Shown: positions 1-10,420 of the stretch, piece by piece
Position numbering within the stretch: the stretch's first letter is position 1
Layout of the letters: each line of letters opens with the position of its first letter
NCBI GenBank assembly: GCA_031259945.1
Contig: JAIRKU010000022.1
Span: 38,091-102,090, forward strand
DNA: 64,000 nt
Source of the DNA: Mycoplasmataceae bacterium
GTDB lineage: Bacteria > Bacillota_I > Bacilli_A > Mycoplasmatales > Mycoplasmoidaceae
Direction: 5' to 3'
Translations under genes and position numbers: made by a program
Notes under the pieces: model-generated
Seen by the model: only the letters and a program-made list of their open reading frames with translations
The model's database searches: none
What the model was told of the DNA's origin: nothing

Positions 1-591
1 CCTGGGACAACGCGTGACATAATTACTATTCCCATTAATTTAAAAGGTGTAACAGTAAATTTTTTAGATACTGCTGGATTAAGAAAAACTAAAAATAAAA
101 TTGAACAAATTGGAGTAAACAAAACCCATGAAATGATGCAAAAAGCTAATTTAATTCTATGAATTATTGATGGTTCATCTATCTTAACTAAAGATGATTT
201 AGCTATCCAAAAATTATTGAATAATAAAAAATATATTGTTGTAATTAATAAGAGTGATTTGCCTCAAAAAGCGAATATCAAAGGAATAAAGATTTCTGCA
301 TTAAAAAATAAAATAAAGCCGTTAATTGATGAATTATTAAAGGCTCTAAAATTTCAAACTAATATTCCATTTAATCAAGTTATGTTACAATCAACACGTT
401 CTATTAGTAATTTAAAAAATGTAGTCAATGAGTTACAAGATGCTTTGAAATTAATAAATAATAAACAGCCGATTGACTTAACTATAGAATATTTGCATGC
501 CGCTTTAGAAAATATTAATCATATTTTAGGTGACTTTAAATGTTATGATTTTGTTAATGAAATGTTTAGAAAATTTTGTGTAGGAAAATAA
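1..591 (+). CDS. mnmE: MnmE tRNA modification GTPase, 3' part
   Basis: C-terminal 196 residues of MnmE; the 5' end lies outside the window. MnmE, with MnmG, modifies the wobble uridine of certain tRNAs. The visible part begins inside the G domain: the G2 loop TTRD (residues 3-6 of the fragment), G3 DTAG (about residue 24), G4 NKSD (about 83) and a G5-like SALK. The helical domain follows and the protein ends in FCVGK, the family's C(I/L/V)GK tail that carries the essential Cys. One in-frame TGA (near 160) is read as Trp in LWIIDG. The stop overlaps the tatD start (TAATG), which suggests translational coupling. Identity is secure. Confidence 0.95.
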
Positions 592-1379
592 TGAAATATT
601 TTGATGTACATACACACACTAACTACAACCCTTTAGAAGGGCAAGCAAAAGAAATTGCTGATGAATGCAAACTTCAAAATATTTTTTATGTTGATATCGG
701 CACTGACATCAATACTAGTGCTTTGGCAGTTAAACATTCTCAAGAATCAACAAATGTCTTTGCGACAGTGGGAATTCATCCAAGCGATATAAATAAAATA
801 GATGTAAATACAACGATAGACGAAATCGAAACATTATTAAAGGAGAATTCTAAAATTGTAGCAGTTGGTGAAACAGGACTAGATTATTATCGTTCAAATC
901 AAAATAAACATGTTCAAAAAATTGTGTTTATTAGACACATTGCCCTAGCGCATAAATATAAACTTCCTTTAATGGTACATGTGAGAGATGCCCATGATGA
1001 TATGATAGAAATATTAAAAGCACATGCTAAGGGATTAAAAATAATTATTCATTGTTTCACAGGGAATGAAGAATTAGTTAAAAAATATGTTAACCTTGGT
1101 TGTTATATTTCTATCAATGGAATAATTACTTTTTCAAATTCTACTGAATTAAGAAAAGCAATTCATTTAATACCAATCAATCGTTTGTTAAGTGAAACAG
1201 ATGCTCCTTGATTGTCTCCAGAACCATATCGTGGCAAAACTAATACTCCACTTAATATTCCTGTTGTTGTTAAAGAAATGGCTAAAGTGTTGCAAGTAAA
1301 AGAGGATGTATTAGCAAAACAATTGTATAAAAATGCGATAAGATTATTTTTTAAAGCAAATTTTGGAATCAATCATTAA
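591..1379 (+). CDS. tatD: TatD-family metal-dependent hydrolase
   Basis: 262 residues, a usual length for TatD/YcfH DNases, which are metal-dependent hydrolases with a TIM-barrel fold. Visible metal ligands are HTHTN (residues 6-10), the Glu of GETGLDYYR (about 96), the His of MVHVRDAHDD (about 130), the His of IIHCFTGNE (about 155), and the Asp of SETDAPW (about 205). The Trp after DAP is encoded by TGA at 1209-1211. I chose the ATG at 591 because it overlaps the mnmE stop and gives the usual MKYFDVHTH start; an upstream TTG at 576 lies inside mnmE. The 3' end overlaps the convergent DUF31 gene by 29 bp. The physiological substrate is unknown. Confidence 0.93.
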
Positions 1380-2418
1380 ATATTTCGTATTTATAATTTT
1401 TACCAAAATAATCATCATTTGTATTTAAAAATAATCCGCAATTTTGTGTAGCATTACCACGACCATCTGTTTCTCCAAAAAAATTAATAGCCACTACTAT
1501 ATTATTATCATCAACTACCATACTGCCACTGCTGCCACCAGTAAGCTCTGGAGAACTATTAGGTTTATATCCCATTACTTTACCAATAATATTAATTGGT
1601 TTTTCGTCCTTGAATCTAATTCCTTCATCTGTGGACATAATTGGATTATTAGTTGTGTTATAGTTAACATTATTGAAATCATATGTAGTTGAGTAAGATG
1701 TCCATAGTGGGAAATCTTCATTCATATAATTTGGGTCTTCTCTAAAAGGAAAACCAGCTACATGAATAGACATTCCCGATTTATACTGGTAATTTGACTT
1801 TGCAAATTGAGTAATTGTTCCATCATGTTGAGTGGCATAGTTATTAAGATTATTCAGTCTATCTAATAGTGGGCTATCATTATCATGTACAAATGGATCG
1901 TTATTTTTAATGTCATCGGGATTACTGCCAAATGTAACTTTAAAAACATCAAAATCTACATCTCATTCAAAAAATTCCGAGCCTAGATTTCAATCCGATT
2001 TTGTCGGACGAGTTGTTGCTTCTTCTCCTAACAATTCATAATTGTTGATGGGGAGATAATCCTTAGTAAGATTTAATCACTTTCGTTGCGAATAAGTTGG
2101 ATTGTAGCCTATTTCCATAGGCATTTCTTCTGTTGTTGAAGAACTAAATGAAGCAGCAACATGTACATTCGTGCCTAGATAGTATGTATAGTCCCCGTCT
2201 GCCGACTTTTTAAAAATTCAGGCAGTCCCTCCCATGTATGCACTTGTCGCACTATCTTTAGTAATTATGAAAAAAGTTCTTTCATTAATAAATTTAACAT
2301 GTTCACTTTGATAATCAGAATAGTCTGTTTTACCACAAGAAGTGATAAAAACGAAACAAGCACTTGCTGGGGCGACAACAAACAACATTGATGAAAGAAA
2401 TTTATATGCTTTAAACAT
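1351..2418 (-). CDS. DUF31-type serine peptidase lipoprotein
   Basis: 355 residues. The N-terminus has a lysine, a hydrophobic stretch and a Cys in ITSCG (about residue 28), a lipobox for membrane anchoring. The body carries a trypsin-like catalytic triad pattern: His in TNVHVAA (about residue 85), Asp in WDVDFDVFKV (about 150) and the Ser motif GGSSGSMVV (about 305). This arrangement matches DUF31, the mycoplasma family that includes immunoglobulin-cleaving peptidases (MIP). Three internal TGA codons read as Trp, plus one near the end. Its ATG directly follows the uvrB stop and the ribosome-binding AGAAGGA lies inside uvrB, so it is probably co-transcribed with uvrB. Cleavage of IgG is inference; only the peptidase-like motifs are seen. 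Confidence 0.82.
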
Positions 2419-4395
2419 TTAATTATTTCGTCCTTCTATTTCTATTATTGTATCACGTAGAAAGGCGGCGCGTTCATATTCCTTATTTTTAGCAGCTTGT
2501 AACATTTCTTTTCGTAAAATACCAATAGCTTTAGTTTGTTTTTTGAAATCTATTTTACTATTTTTAAAATACGCTTCAACAACTTTAACATCATTTTTGG
2601 AAGTGATGTCATCAAAAATTGGCTTCACAATTGTTTGTGGAGTAATATGATGTTTCGTGTTGTGAGCCAATTGGATTTTTCGCCTTCGGTTTGTTTCTTC
2701 TATGGCGGTTTGCATGGCTTTGGTAGTTGTGTTAGCATATAAAATAACTCTGCCATTTACATTACGTGCAGCTCTACCAAATGTTTGTACTAAAGCTTTA
2801 TCGCTTCTAAAAAATCCAGGTTTATCAGCATCTAAAATAGCTACTAGAGAGACTTCAGGAACATCTAATCCCTCACGTAATAAGTTAATACCAACGATTA
2901 CATCATATTTGCCACGACGTAAATCATTAATTATTTTAGCCCTTTCAAGAGTTTTTAATTCATTGTGCATATACATTACTTTAAATTTCTGTTTTTTTAG
3001 ATATTCAGCTAAATTTACTGCCATTTTAATTGTTAACACAGTGATAAAAGTTCTTTCGTTCTTTTTTATCTGTTTTTGTAATTCAACTACCAAATCATCC
3101 ACTTGATATTTAGATGAATGAATTTCAATTACTGGATCTAATAGACCTGTTGGTCTAACTATCTGTTCTACAACAGTATTATGAGATTTTTTGACTTCTC
3201 ATTCATTAGGTGTTGCTGAAACAAAAATTGTTTTATTGACTTTACTTTGGAATTCATCAAAATTTAATGGACGATTATCTAAAGCAGATGGTAAACGAAA
3301 GCCATAATTAACTAAGGTTTCTTTGCGAGAGCGATCTGTATTGTACATGCCCCTAATTTGTGGGATAGTCATATGTGATTCATCTACGACTATTAACCAA
3401 TTATTTTTTTGGAAATAATCAAAAAGAGTATATGGAGTAGAACCTTCGGCTCTTAACTCTAAATGTCGTGAATAATTTTCAATACCATTACAATAGCCTA
3501 GCTCTTCTAAAGATTCAATATCGTGTAAGGTTCTTTCTTCAATTCTTTGTGCTTCTAAAAGTTTTTTATTTTTCTTAAAATATGTGACACGTTCTTTTAA
3601 TTCTTTTTTAATTAGATCTAAAGATTCTTTTCGACGATCTTTATTCATGATGTATTCGCTTGCAGGAACGATAACATAAGTATTTCACCTTTCATTTACA
3701 TTACCAGTTAAAGCATCGATTACCGCAATTTCTTCTATCTCATCACCAAAGAATGAAACTCTAACAGTAAAAGCATCTGTGTATCCGGGAGCGATTTCTA
3801 ATACATCTCCACGTAAACGAAATGTGCCTGGTTTTAAATCAATGTTATTTCGTTGGTATTGTAAACGAACAAGATCATATTGTAATTGTTTTAAATTACG
3901 TTTTGTCTTCGTTGACAATACAATACGATACATTTCAAAATCGCTTGGAGCCACCGAAGCATAAATAGCCGCTACAGAAGCAATTACAATTGTTGGTTCA
4001 CCAGAAGCTAGTGAATTAATTGTAGATAAACGTAACATTTCGATTTCTTGATTGGCGAGCGCACTCTTTTCAATATAAGTATCATTACGAGGAATGTAGG
4101 CTTCAGGCTGATAGAAATCAAAGTATGAAACAAAATACTCTACATGATTTTTATTAAATATTTCTTTAAATTCGCTATATAGTTGGGCAGCTAGCGTTTT
4201 ATTGTGGACGATTACTAGAGTGTTTTCTTGAATTTGCTCAATAACATTAGCGATAGTAAATGTTTTGCCAGTTCCCGTTGCACCCAACAAAACTTGAGAT
4301 TTAATACCTTGTTTAATGTTACTAACAAGCTTAGGTATGGATTTGGTTTGGTCACCTTTAGGTGTTATACTTGCCGTTAATTCAAATTTTTGCAT
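2419..4395 (-). CDS. uvrB: UvrABC excinuclease subunit B
   Basis: 658 residues, normal for UvrB, the helicase-like damage-verification subunit of nucleotide excision repair. Visible motifs are Walker A GATGTGKT (about residue 38), the beta-hairpin region [12 protein letters not shown] (about 87), VVDESH (about 330), VSATPNE (about 395), [17 protein letters not shown] (about 485) and a C-terminal UVR motif that binds UvrC. Two TGA codons are read as Trp. I chose the ATG at 4395; an upstream in-frame TTG at 4413 adds six residues without family support. A TATAAT box lies about 20 nt upstream and there is no clear Shine-Dalgarno sequence, so the transcript leader is very short. The DUF31 gene follows directly. 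Confidence 0.97.
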
Positions 4396-4587
4396 ATTGA
4401 TAAAGAGACACAAATTATATTAAATATTCAAATTGCTTATTGATAGATAGGAAAAACATTGTGCATTTTATTTGTTTGGTAAGCATTTACATATTTACAT
4501 TTAAAAAATTTACGAAAATAATCTAAAAAAAATCCGAAAAAATTCAAAATAGTTATTCTTATTTTTTGTGATAGAGTTCTGTATCCT

Positions 4588-5163
4588 ATGACAGAAAAAG
4601 AGATGATACAAGAATATAAAATCAATAACAATTTGTCCGTTCGCGATGAATTATATTACCGCCATAAAGATATGTTAGAGGCTTTAACAAATAATTTATT
4701 TAGACAATTATTTAATAATTCTTTCATTGAAAAAGAGGATTTTTTATCACTCTCTTATTTATCATTTGTTAAGTGTCTAGATACTTTTGACATAAATCAA
4801 AAACGTTATACTTTTACACAAGCATTAGCAACAACTAATAGATCTATGTTGATAAATTATGCAATTAAATACCAGACATTAGGGCATAGAGTATTAAACG
4901 AAGCCATTAATCTTAATACCAATCTATATACAATAAGCTATTCAAATGAAGAAGAAATAATTAGAAATGTTGACCAAGAATGTGAAATAGAAAAAATTCA
5001 ACAATTCTTAAAGCCATATCCAATAAAAGTAAAAAAATTATTTAAACTAAAGGCAGATGGGTATCAAAATAAAGAAATAGCAACAATGTTAAAATTGAGC
5101 ACTAAAAAAGTGGCTAATTCTTTCTTAAATATTTGCAAGCGTTATAGAAATTATGAATTATAA
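4588..5163 (+). CDS. SigH-like sigma factor
   Basis: 191 residues with two parts typical of small sigma-70 factors. Residues about 48-100 resemble sigma region 2 (EKEDFLSLSYLSFVKCLDTF, then a TFTQALATTNRSMLINYA stretch). Residues about 145-190 form a region 4 helix-turn-helix (GYQNKEIATMLKLSTKKV). The gene lies directly upstream of rpmG-secE-nusG, the place of sigH in Bacillus, so orthology to SigH is likely. The Mycoplasma genitalium sigma-like protein MG428, an activator of recombination genes, is the closest functional precedent I know. No clear Shine-Dalgarno precedes the ATG. Sequence similarity is weak, so the call rests on motif pattern plus synteny. The target promoters are unknown. 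Confidence 0.72.
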   Translation: MTEKEMIQEYKINNNLSVRDELYYRHKDMLEALTNNLFRQLFNNSFIEKEDFLSLSYLSFVKCLDTFDINQKRYTFTQALATTNRSMLINYAIKYQTLGHRVLNEAINLNTNLYTISYSNEEEIIRNVDQECEIEKIQQFLKPYPIKVKKLFKLKADGYQNKEIATMLKLSTKKVANSFLNICKRYRNYEL

Positions 5164-5171
5164 TGGTTATC

Positions 5172-5196
5172 AAGGTGTTGGCAACAGCACCTTTTT
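5172..5196 (+). terminator. Candidate weak terminator between sigma gene and rpmG
   Basis: A 6-bp stem AAGGTG/CACCTT with a 10-nt loop is followed by a short T run. It begins 9 nt after the stop of the sigma-like gene. It could terminate or attenuate transcription into rpmG-secE-nusG. Confidence 0.5.
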
Positions 5197-5228
5197 AATT
5201 CAATAATTAATTTTGGAGGAATAAGATT

Positions 5229-5375
5229 ATGCGCACTAATGCAACGCTTGTATGTAGTGAATGTAATGCTCGTAATTACCATATTATTGTTAACAAATAC
5301 AAAGAAAAAAGATTAAAATTACGTAAGTATTGTCCTAATTGTAAAAAAGTAACAGTTCATAAGGAAAGTAGATAA
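5229..5375 (+). CDS. rpmG: 50S ribosomal protein L33
   Basis: 48 residues, basic, starting MRTNATLVCSEC. It has the two CxxC pairs of a zinc ribbon (CSEC and CPNC), the form of L33 that binds zinc. A strong GGAGGA ribosome-binding site lies about 10 nt upstream of the ATG. The secE gene starts 2 nt after the stop, so rpmG-secE-nusG is one operon, in the order known from Bacillus. Confidence 0.95.
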   Translation: MRTNATLVCSECNARNYHIIVNKYKEKRLKLRKYCPNCKKVTVHKESR

Positions 5376-5377
5376 CA

Positions 5378-5917
5378 ATGGCTCAAAATATTGATGCACC
5401 TAATATAGACCCCAAAAAATTAGCTAAACAAAATCGTAAAAAGATTTATGAACAAATAAATAAAGAACGATTGGATAAAAAAAAGGCTAAACAAGAAAAA
5501 CGTAAAAAAATTCACGAAGAATATTTGCAACAAAATTCTGAAATAGATAAGATTGAAAATAAATGCAAGCAAGATATTAAAGATAAATTGGCATTTTTTA
5601 AACAGCAAGTAGTAGAAAAAAAAATGGATAAAAAAACTGCGAAGGCAGAGTTCAAAGCATATCGCAAAGAACGAATTAATCAGTTTAGTGTAGAAGAACA
5701 AAATATTCTTAATTTAAGTTCAGATGAATTAAAACAAAGCTTTTCTTTCAGAATGAAACGATGATTTTTTGGCGTGGGCAAGGAATTTAGTCGCGTTACA
5801 TGAATTGGTGGAAAGGAAGTGCTAAAAGATTTTGGAATAATTTTATTAATAGTAGGTATTATGACATTGATTTTTTTAGGACTTGATTATCTGATTGGAA
5901 TAATTCCAAAGAAATAG
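5378..5917 (+). CDS. secE: Preprotein translocase subunit SecE with long N-terminal extension
   Basis: 179 residues. The last ~50 residues match SecE: an amphipathic segment (GKEFSRVTWIGGKEVLKD) followed by one transmembrane helix (ILLIVGIMTLIFLGLDYLIG). SecE clamps SecY in the translocon. The first ~125 residues are almost all Lys, Glu, Gln and Asp and should form a long charged coiled coil; bacterial SecE proteins of this single-helix type are usually about 60-70 residues. Two TGA codons in the conserved part are read as Trp. The role of the extension is unknown. Position between rpmG and nusG supports the identity. Confidence 0.9.
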
Positions 5918-5926
5918 GAGAAAAAA

Positions 5927-6634
5927 ATGGAAAATCAAATAGAACAATCTCAATGATTCATCATTACTGCTATCGGCGGTAAAGAGGATTCTATTGCAGA
6001 AACAATTATTGAAAAAATTCACAACTATGGTTATGAATCTTATGTAGGGCAGATTCGTGTATTTAAAACAAAGGAGGAACGTGTAGATACTTTTGAAAAA
6101 GAAAGTGATCAAATTCCGCAAAACCCTAGAAAAACAAAAACCACAACTTGAGAAGTTTTATCTAATGGCAAATACAAAAGAACACGTACTAGAGTTGTAA
6201 ATAAATTTCCAGGATATATTTTTATCAACATGGTTTATGATCGTGACGTGTGATTTGCTATTCGTAACACTCCTGGAGTGTTAGGGTTTGTCGGTTCTTC
6301 TGGTAAGGGAGCTACTCCTATTCCAATAACTATTGAAGAATATGCAAGAGTTAGCGGAGAAGGTATGAATGTAACCGAAGAAGCTGGTAGCGAATCATCA
6401 ACTAATCAAATACCATCCGAGGCCCCTAATGTAGTTGAGGAACCGAAGATTGTTTATAAAACTGATGCTAAGGTTGGAAACTCTGTAGATATTTTTGAAG
6501 GTTCATTTGCCGGAATGATTGGAGAAGTTAAAAAGTTGGATGACGTGAAAGGGACCGCTACTATAGTCATAGACTTTTTTGGTCGTTCTCAAGAAGTCGA
6601 AATCTCGTATAATCAATTTAAAATTTCAATTTAA
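5927..6634 (+). CDS. nusG: Transcription elongation/termination factor NusG
   Basis: 235 residues, longer than the usual ~180. It begins with the NGN domain (WFIITAIGGKED, about residues 10-21) and contains FPGYIFINM (about 95) and the NTPGVLGFVG stretch (about 113). A low-complexity acidic linker (about 135-175) separates it from the KOW domain (VGNSVDIFEGSFAGMIGEV, about 185-203). A second low-complexity insertion lies near residue 50. The gene contacts RNA polymerase and Rho or the ribosome in other bacteria. The ribosome-binding AGGAG overlaps the secE stop. TGA codons are read as Trp. Confidence 0.96.
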
Positions 6635-6825
6635 TTTATATTAAATTTAGCTAATTTTAAATGGCCTTTAACAATATAAGTTATTCAAGATTTGTGATTT
6701 ATTTTATTAATGTCAAAATATGAACTCGGTAATATTTTTAATATATCTTTTTGTTGATGCACCAAATAAAATAAGCTGTACCCATTAAAGTGGAGCAGTA
6801 AAATTATAGCCTCAGTTTAAACTAC

Positions 6826-6849
6826 GATAAAGGTGATAAAGGTGATAAA
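6826..6849 (+). repeat. 9-bp tandem repeat GATAAAGGT
   Basis: Two copies of GATAAAGGT followed by a partial third (GATAAA). It lies about 36 bp upstream of the TATAAT of the lipoprotein gene, close to where activator or repressor contacts would be expected. Function unknown. Confidence 0.7.
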
Positions 6850-6884
6850 TTTAACTTTTCCTTTCTAAAACTCATCAATTATTG

Positions 6885-6890
6885 TATAAT
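6885..6890 (+). promoter_or_regulatory. -10 box of the (GA)20-led lipoprotein gene
   Basis: Consensus TATAAT preceded by TG (extended -10). The predicted start of transcription is near 6897, so the (GA)20 tract would lie in the transcribed leader. The -35 region is weak. Confidence 0.6.
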
Positions 6891-6916
6891 TACATTAATT
6901 TAAACATGATAAACAC

Positions 6917-6962
<46 letters not shown>

Positions 6963-6991
6963 CAGTTGCTCTCAACACTTTAGTTTTTCTT

Positions 6992-7031
6992 AAAAGCAAG
7001 AATTTAGCATTCGCTAGTTCCTGCTTTTTTT
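6992..7031 (+). terminator. Leader hairpin with T run upstream of lipoprotein gene
   Basis: AAAAGCAAGAA pairs with TTCCTGCTTTT with one mismatch and is followed by a T run. This is the form of an intrinsic terminator, yet it lies between promoter and gene, so it may act as an attenuator. A related hairpin lies downstream of the gene at 9006-9041. Confidence 0.55.
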
Positions 7032-7065
7032 GTGTCTACTTGATCATTTTCACAGGAGAGAAAAA

Positions 7066-8910
7066 ATGAAAAGAATAAAATTAATGAAAGCACTAGTAGG
7101 AATTGGTACACTTAGTGTTTTAGGAATTGGTACAGCTTTTACAGTAGCAAGCTGTAGCTGTTCACCGTCTAAAGTCACTTACAAAACTACAAGCAATAAA
7201 AATATTTTGAAATATGGTGAGAATGAGATGTCAGGCGGCTATGCTACATTAACTACTGTAGACTCCAACGGCATCGAGATAGATCCTAAAACACTAACTT
7301 ATGAGATTACTGAAAATGGAACAGATGTTGATCCACACAATGTGCAAATTAAAAACCTTAATCAAGTCATCTTATTAGAAAATCCAAATGTAACATCAGA
7401 AGATATTACAATTTTAACATTTTTGAATTCTGATTTGAATACGTCTATCAGTTCAACTAAAATCACAATCGCTCAAGCTGATTTTCTAATTTATGAATTA
7501 ACCTCAACCGATATTCCGGCAGAGGAAACCAATACTGCAATCTACAAAGATAATTCATCAGAAGCAGCTCTCACATTGCATAAGGTTATTGATCTTAAAA
7601 AAATAAGCAAGTTAAATGATAATGTCACATGATTTGAACTGATGCCTTTCACTCAAGATCCATCTCAAGCTGCTCTGGATTGTGCAATCTTCATTCCATC
7701 AGATTTTTCTTGTCATTTAGTGGGAACTAGTGATTCTGATATTGAAACACATGATCAAGATTCTGATCATTTAGAAGATTTTGGAATTGTGATTGGCAAT
7801 GACAAGGCTTCACAAACAAGTCCAAACAATACTCAAATAGATATTTGAAATTTAACAATCACTTCCGAATTGACAGATACATCCGCACAGAAAAGTGCAA
7901 CCGCCGACGCCATTGCTATTTGTTCAACTGTGAATGGCACAATTAATATTTTGAACAATTCGTTATGTTCCATAGATCATTATGGACATACAACTGGCAG
8001 TTATGATAGTGCAAAATGCATAGATATTGAAAGTATTTCCGTAGAAGGTACTGTAAATATAGTTGGCAATATACTTTTATCTCACTCACTTGAACAACAA
8101 ACATTTGGGATAAATATATCAGAGATGTATGGAAAATTAGTTTTTTTGAATAATTTTATGAATATTATTGACACAAAAACTTGGTCGTTTGGTTTATGTA
8201 TCAACAAGACAAATTCATCCACACAAATTCTGATTGAAAATAACGTTATATGCGCAATGGGAGGACGTTCTGATTCAGGGCATGCAGCCATCTGTGCAAG
8301 TTTATATATTGTTGAATCAATGGAAGGCGTGTTAACCGTAACAAATAATATTTTTTCTGCTTGACAAACGACAGGTACCTCAGATTGGGTAAGTCAAATA
8401 GACATAGGTGGCACAGATCAGGGAGCTTCAGTTATTTTAAATGATAATGTCTTTTTTACAAGCAACAATATATCGCCAGCGAGTAATGAAACGGCTCGTA
8501 GTTTGTATTTCGGTTCTGCTGGAGGGGAATCAAGCGGCGCCAAAGGTTTAGCTTCGGGTACCAATAATATTATTTTTGATAGCAATAGCAACGATCCTGG
8601 TGTTGTGAATGATTCTACTAGAGTTGATAATTACACTACATGATATAGTGCTTCTACAGACGGAACTAAAAACGTTACTTTTTTTGGTAATAATAGAAGT
8701 CACGAAATAAGGGAGAGTTATATTATCTGAGATAATGTTTTTTATTTTATGTATTTTTCAGGAATAGTTTTTGATCAAGATACAAAATTATGTGTTTTGG
8801 ATCATTTTAAGGATATTCTAATTGTTAATAATGGCATTTATGATTTTAGTGCTAATTATGGTGATGATAAATCTAATATTCTAAATCAAATTTTTGACGA
8901 TTTTAATTAG
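7066..8910 (+). CDS. Surface lipoprotein, probable beta-helix
   Basis: 614 residues. The start MKRIKLMK plus a hydrophobic segment and VASC (Cys about residue 31) form a lipoprotein signal. Residues about 290-460 contain a recurring motif of alternating hydrophobic residues ending in Asn-Asn or Asn-Xaa: GTINILNNS (about 291), GTVNIVGN (328), GKLVFLNN (356), TQILIENN (386), GVLTVTNN (420), ASVILNDN (455). This ladder is typical of right-handed parallel beta-helix proteins such as adhesins and polysaccharide lyases. No catalytic site is recognised. In-frame TGA codons (7630, 7846, 8362 and others) read as Trp. The signal peptide resembles that of the lipoprotein at 52031. Expression may depend on the (GA)20 tract upstream. 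Confidence 0.82.
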
Positions 8911-9005
8911 AAATAATTTATTTTTCAGATAAATCATTCCAAATATGATTGGCGCAGAGAAAGTAAAAGTGATATACCCACTAGTTCGTTTTTGATTTTT
9001 CTTAT

Positions 9006-9041
9006 AAACAAAAATTTAGCATTTGATAGTTCTTGTTTTTT
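9006..9041 (+). terminator. Hairpin with T run, related to 6992-7031
   Basis: AAACAAAAA pairs with TTCTTGTTT and is followed by a T run. The loop begins with the same TTTAGCATT as the upstream hairpin. It may terminate the lipoprotein transcript. Confidence 0.5.
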
Positions 9042-9208
9042 GTGCTGTCATAGGAAATATGATTTGATACTAAATTTGAACCATTCTAGAAAATGCAGTT
9101 AAGATATTTTTCTGTTTATAAAATATTCGTAAAGTCTATTCTCCTCTACAACATATGATTATTTTTAAATAAAAATAGTATTTTGGAAGACAATTAATAA
9201 TACAATAT

Positions 9209-9239
9209 ATATCCCCACCAAATCACTTTGTTGGGATAT
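9209..9239 (+). promoter_or_regulatory. rpsB leader hairpin
   Basis: ATATCCC (9209-9215) pairs with GGGATAT (9233-9239), with extra pairing inside (CAAA/TTTG). It lies 21 nt upstream of the rpsB ATG and is followed by a T-rich stretch. It may be an autoregulatory S2 site or an attenuator; this is inference. Confidence 0.45.
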
Positions 9240-9260
9240 TTATTTTTTATAAGGAAAACA

Positions 9261-10364
9261 ATGATAAAAAACAAAAATGATGAATCAGTGAATCAAGTAA
9301 CTGCAAAAGCAAAATCATATGTCAAAAAATCATTTCGCAGAAGGAATGATCATAAAACTGAAGAAAATACATCTTCAGTTGCATCTGATAACAAAACAAG
9401 AGAACGTAAAACTTATGCAAATTCATCAAAAGATTTTCAAAGTGTCAGAGATGCTATTGAAAAGAAAATTGATGATTTTTTCGAAGCTAATAAAGATTCA
9501 GGGTTGCGTAAATTAGTTTCAGCTTCAAAATTAATGGAAGCAGGTGTGCATATTGGTATGTCTGCTAAATTTTGGAATCCTAAAATGAAACCATTTATTT
9601 ATCCAAAACGTGGCAATAGAATGCAAGTTATAGATATTTTAAAAACTATGGTTTTTATGGACAGAGCTTATAATTTTTTACGTGATATTTCACGTGAAGG
9701 CGGAACTATTTTACTTGTTGGTACACGTGGCGATACAATTAAAGAACATGTAAAAAACGAAGCTAAGCGAGTTAAGTGTTTTTACATTAATCAAAGATGA
9801 TTAGGTGGAACTCTTACTAACTTTAAAACCATAAGTAACTCTATTAATAAATTGAATAAATTAATAGCATTACAACTTTCTGATGAAATTAAGAAATATT
9901 CTAAAAAAGAACAAGTAATGATGACAAAAGAAACTGAACGTATGGGTAAATTTCTTAGCGGTATTCGTACGATGCGAGGATTACCTCAAGCATTGATAAT
10001 TACTGACCCCATTCACGAGCATAATGCATTAATGGAAGCACGTAAATTAAATATTCCAATTATTGCATTTGCCAATACCAATGCGAATCCTGATTTAATT
10101 GATTTTTTAATTCCTGCTAATTCTAGTTCAATTAAAACTGTATGATTATTAATTTCAATTATGTGCGATGCGATTGCTGAAGGCACTGGTGAACCTTTAT
10201 CAGTGGTTGGAAAGAAAGACGAAGAGATTATTTTACCAGAAGTTATTAAAAGAGATCCTGACCAAGGCTTCATTCAACACAAACGCTTTACTCGAGCAGG
10301 GCATTATCAATCTAGACCAACTTTTAATAAACCATCAACTTTTGAAGCAAGCGATAAAAAATAA
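9261..10364 (+). CDS. rpsB: 30S ribosomal protein S2 with N-terminal extension
   Basis: 367 residues against about 240 in Escherichia coli. The S2 core starts near residue 80 (SKLMEAGVHIG), followed by FIYPKRGNRMQVIDILKT, GGTILLVGTRGD, RWLGGTLTNFKTI (Trp by TGA near 9798) and PQALIITDPIHEHNALMEAR. The first ~75 residues are polar and lysine-rich and have no recognised domain. The ATG at 9261 follows AAGGAAAAC. An in-frame alternative at 9228 has no ribosome-binding site and overlaps the leader hairpin. S2 binds the 30S platform together with S1 in other bacteria. Confidence 0.96.
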
Positions 10365-10408
10365 GCTTCGCTTAATCAGAGAATAACTATAAGTATTTTA
10401 AACGCTTG

Positions 10409-10414
10409 TATAAT
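10409..10414 (+). promoter_or_regulatory. -10 box directly before a small gene
   Basis: TATAAT, preceded by TG one base upstream. Only 6 nt separate it from the ATG at 10421, so the transcript would be leaderless. Confidence 0.6.
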
Positions 10415-10420
10415 ATTCGT

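Larger units (their letters stand above)
8911..9260. other. Intergenic region before rpsB
   Basis: 350 bp without a supported gene. The first part (about 8975-9045) resembles the leader of the upstream lipoprotein gene (about 6975-7035), including the hairpin, so it may be the remnant of another lipoprotein leader or a recombination scar. The end holds a hairpin at 9209-9239. Confidence 0.6.

Noticed and set aside
6631..6819. 62-codon open frame without ATG on the minus strand
   Set aside because: No start codon, no ribosome-binding site and no recognised motif. Kept only as a note on possible decay.
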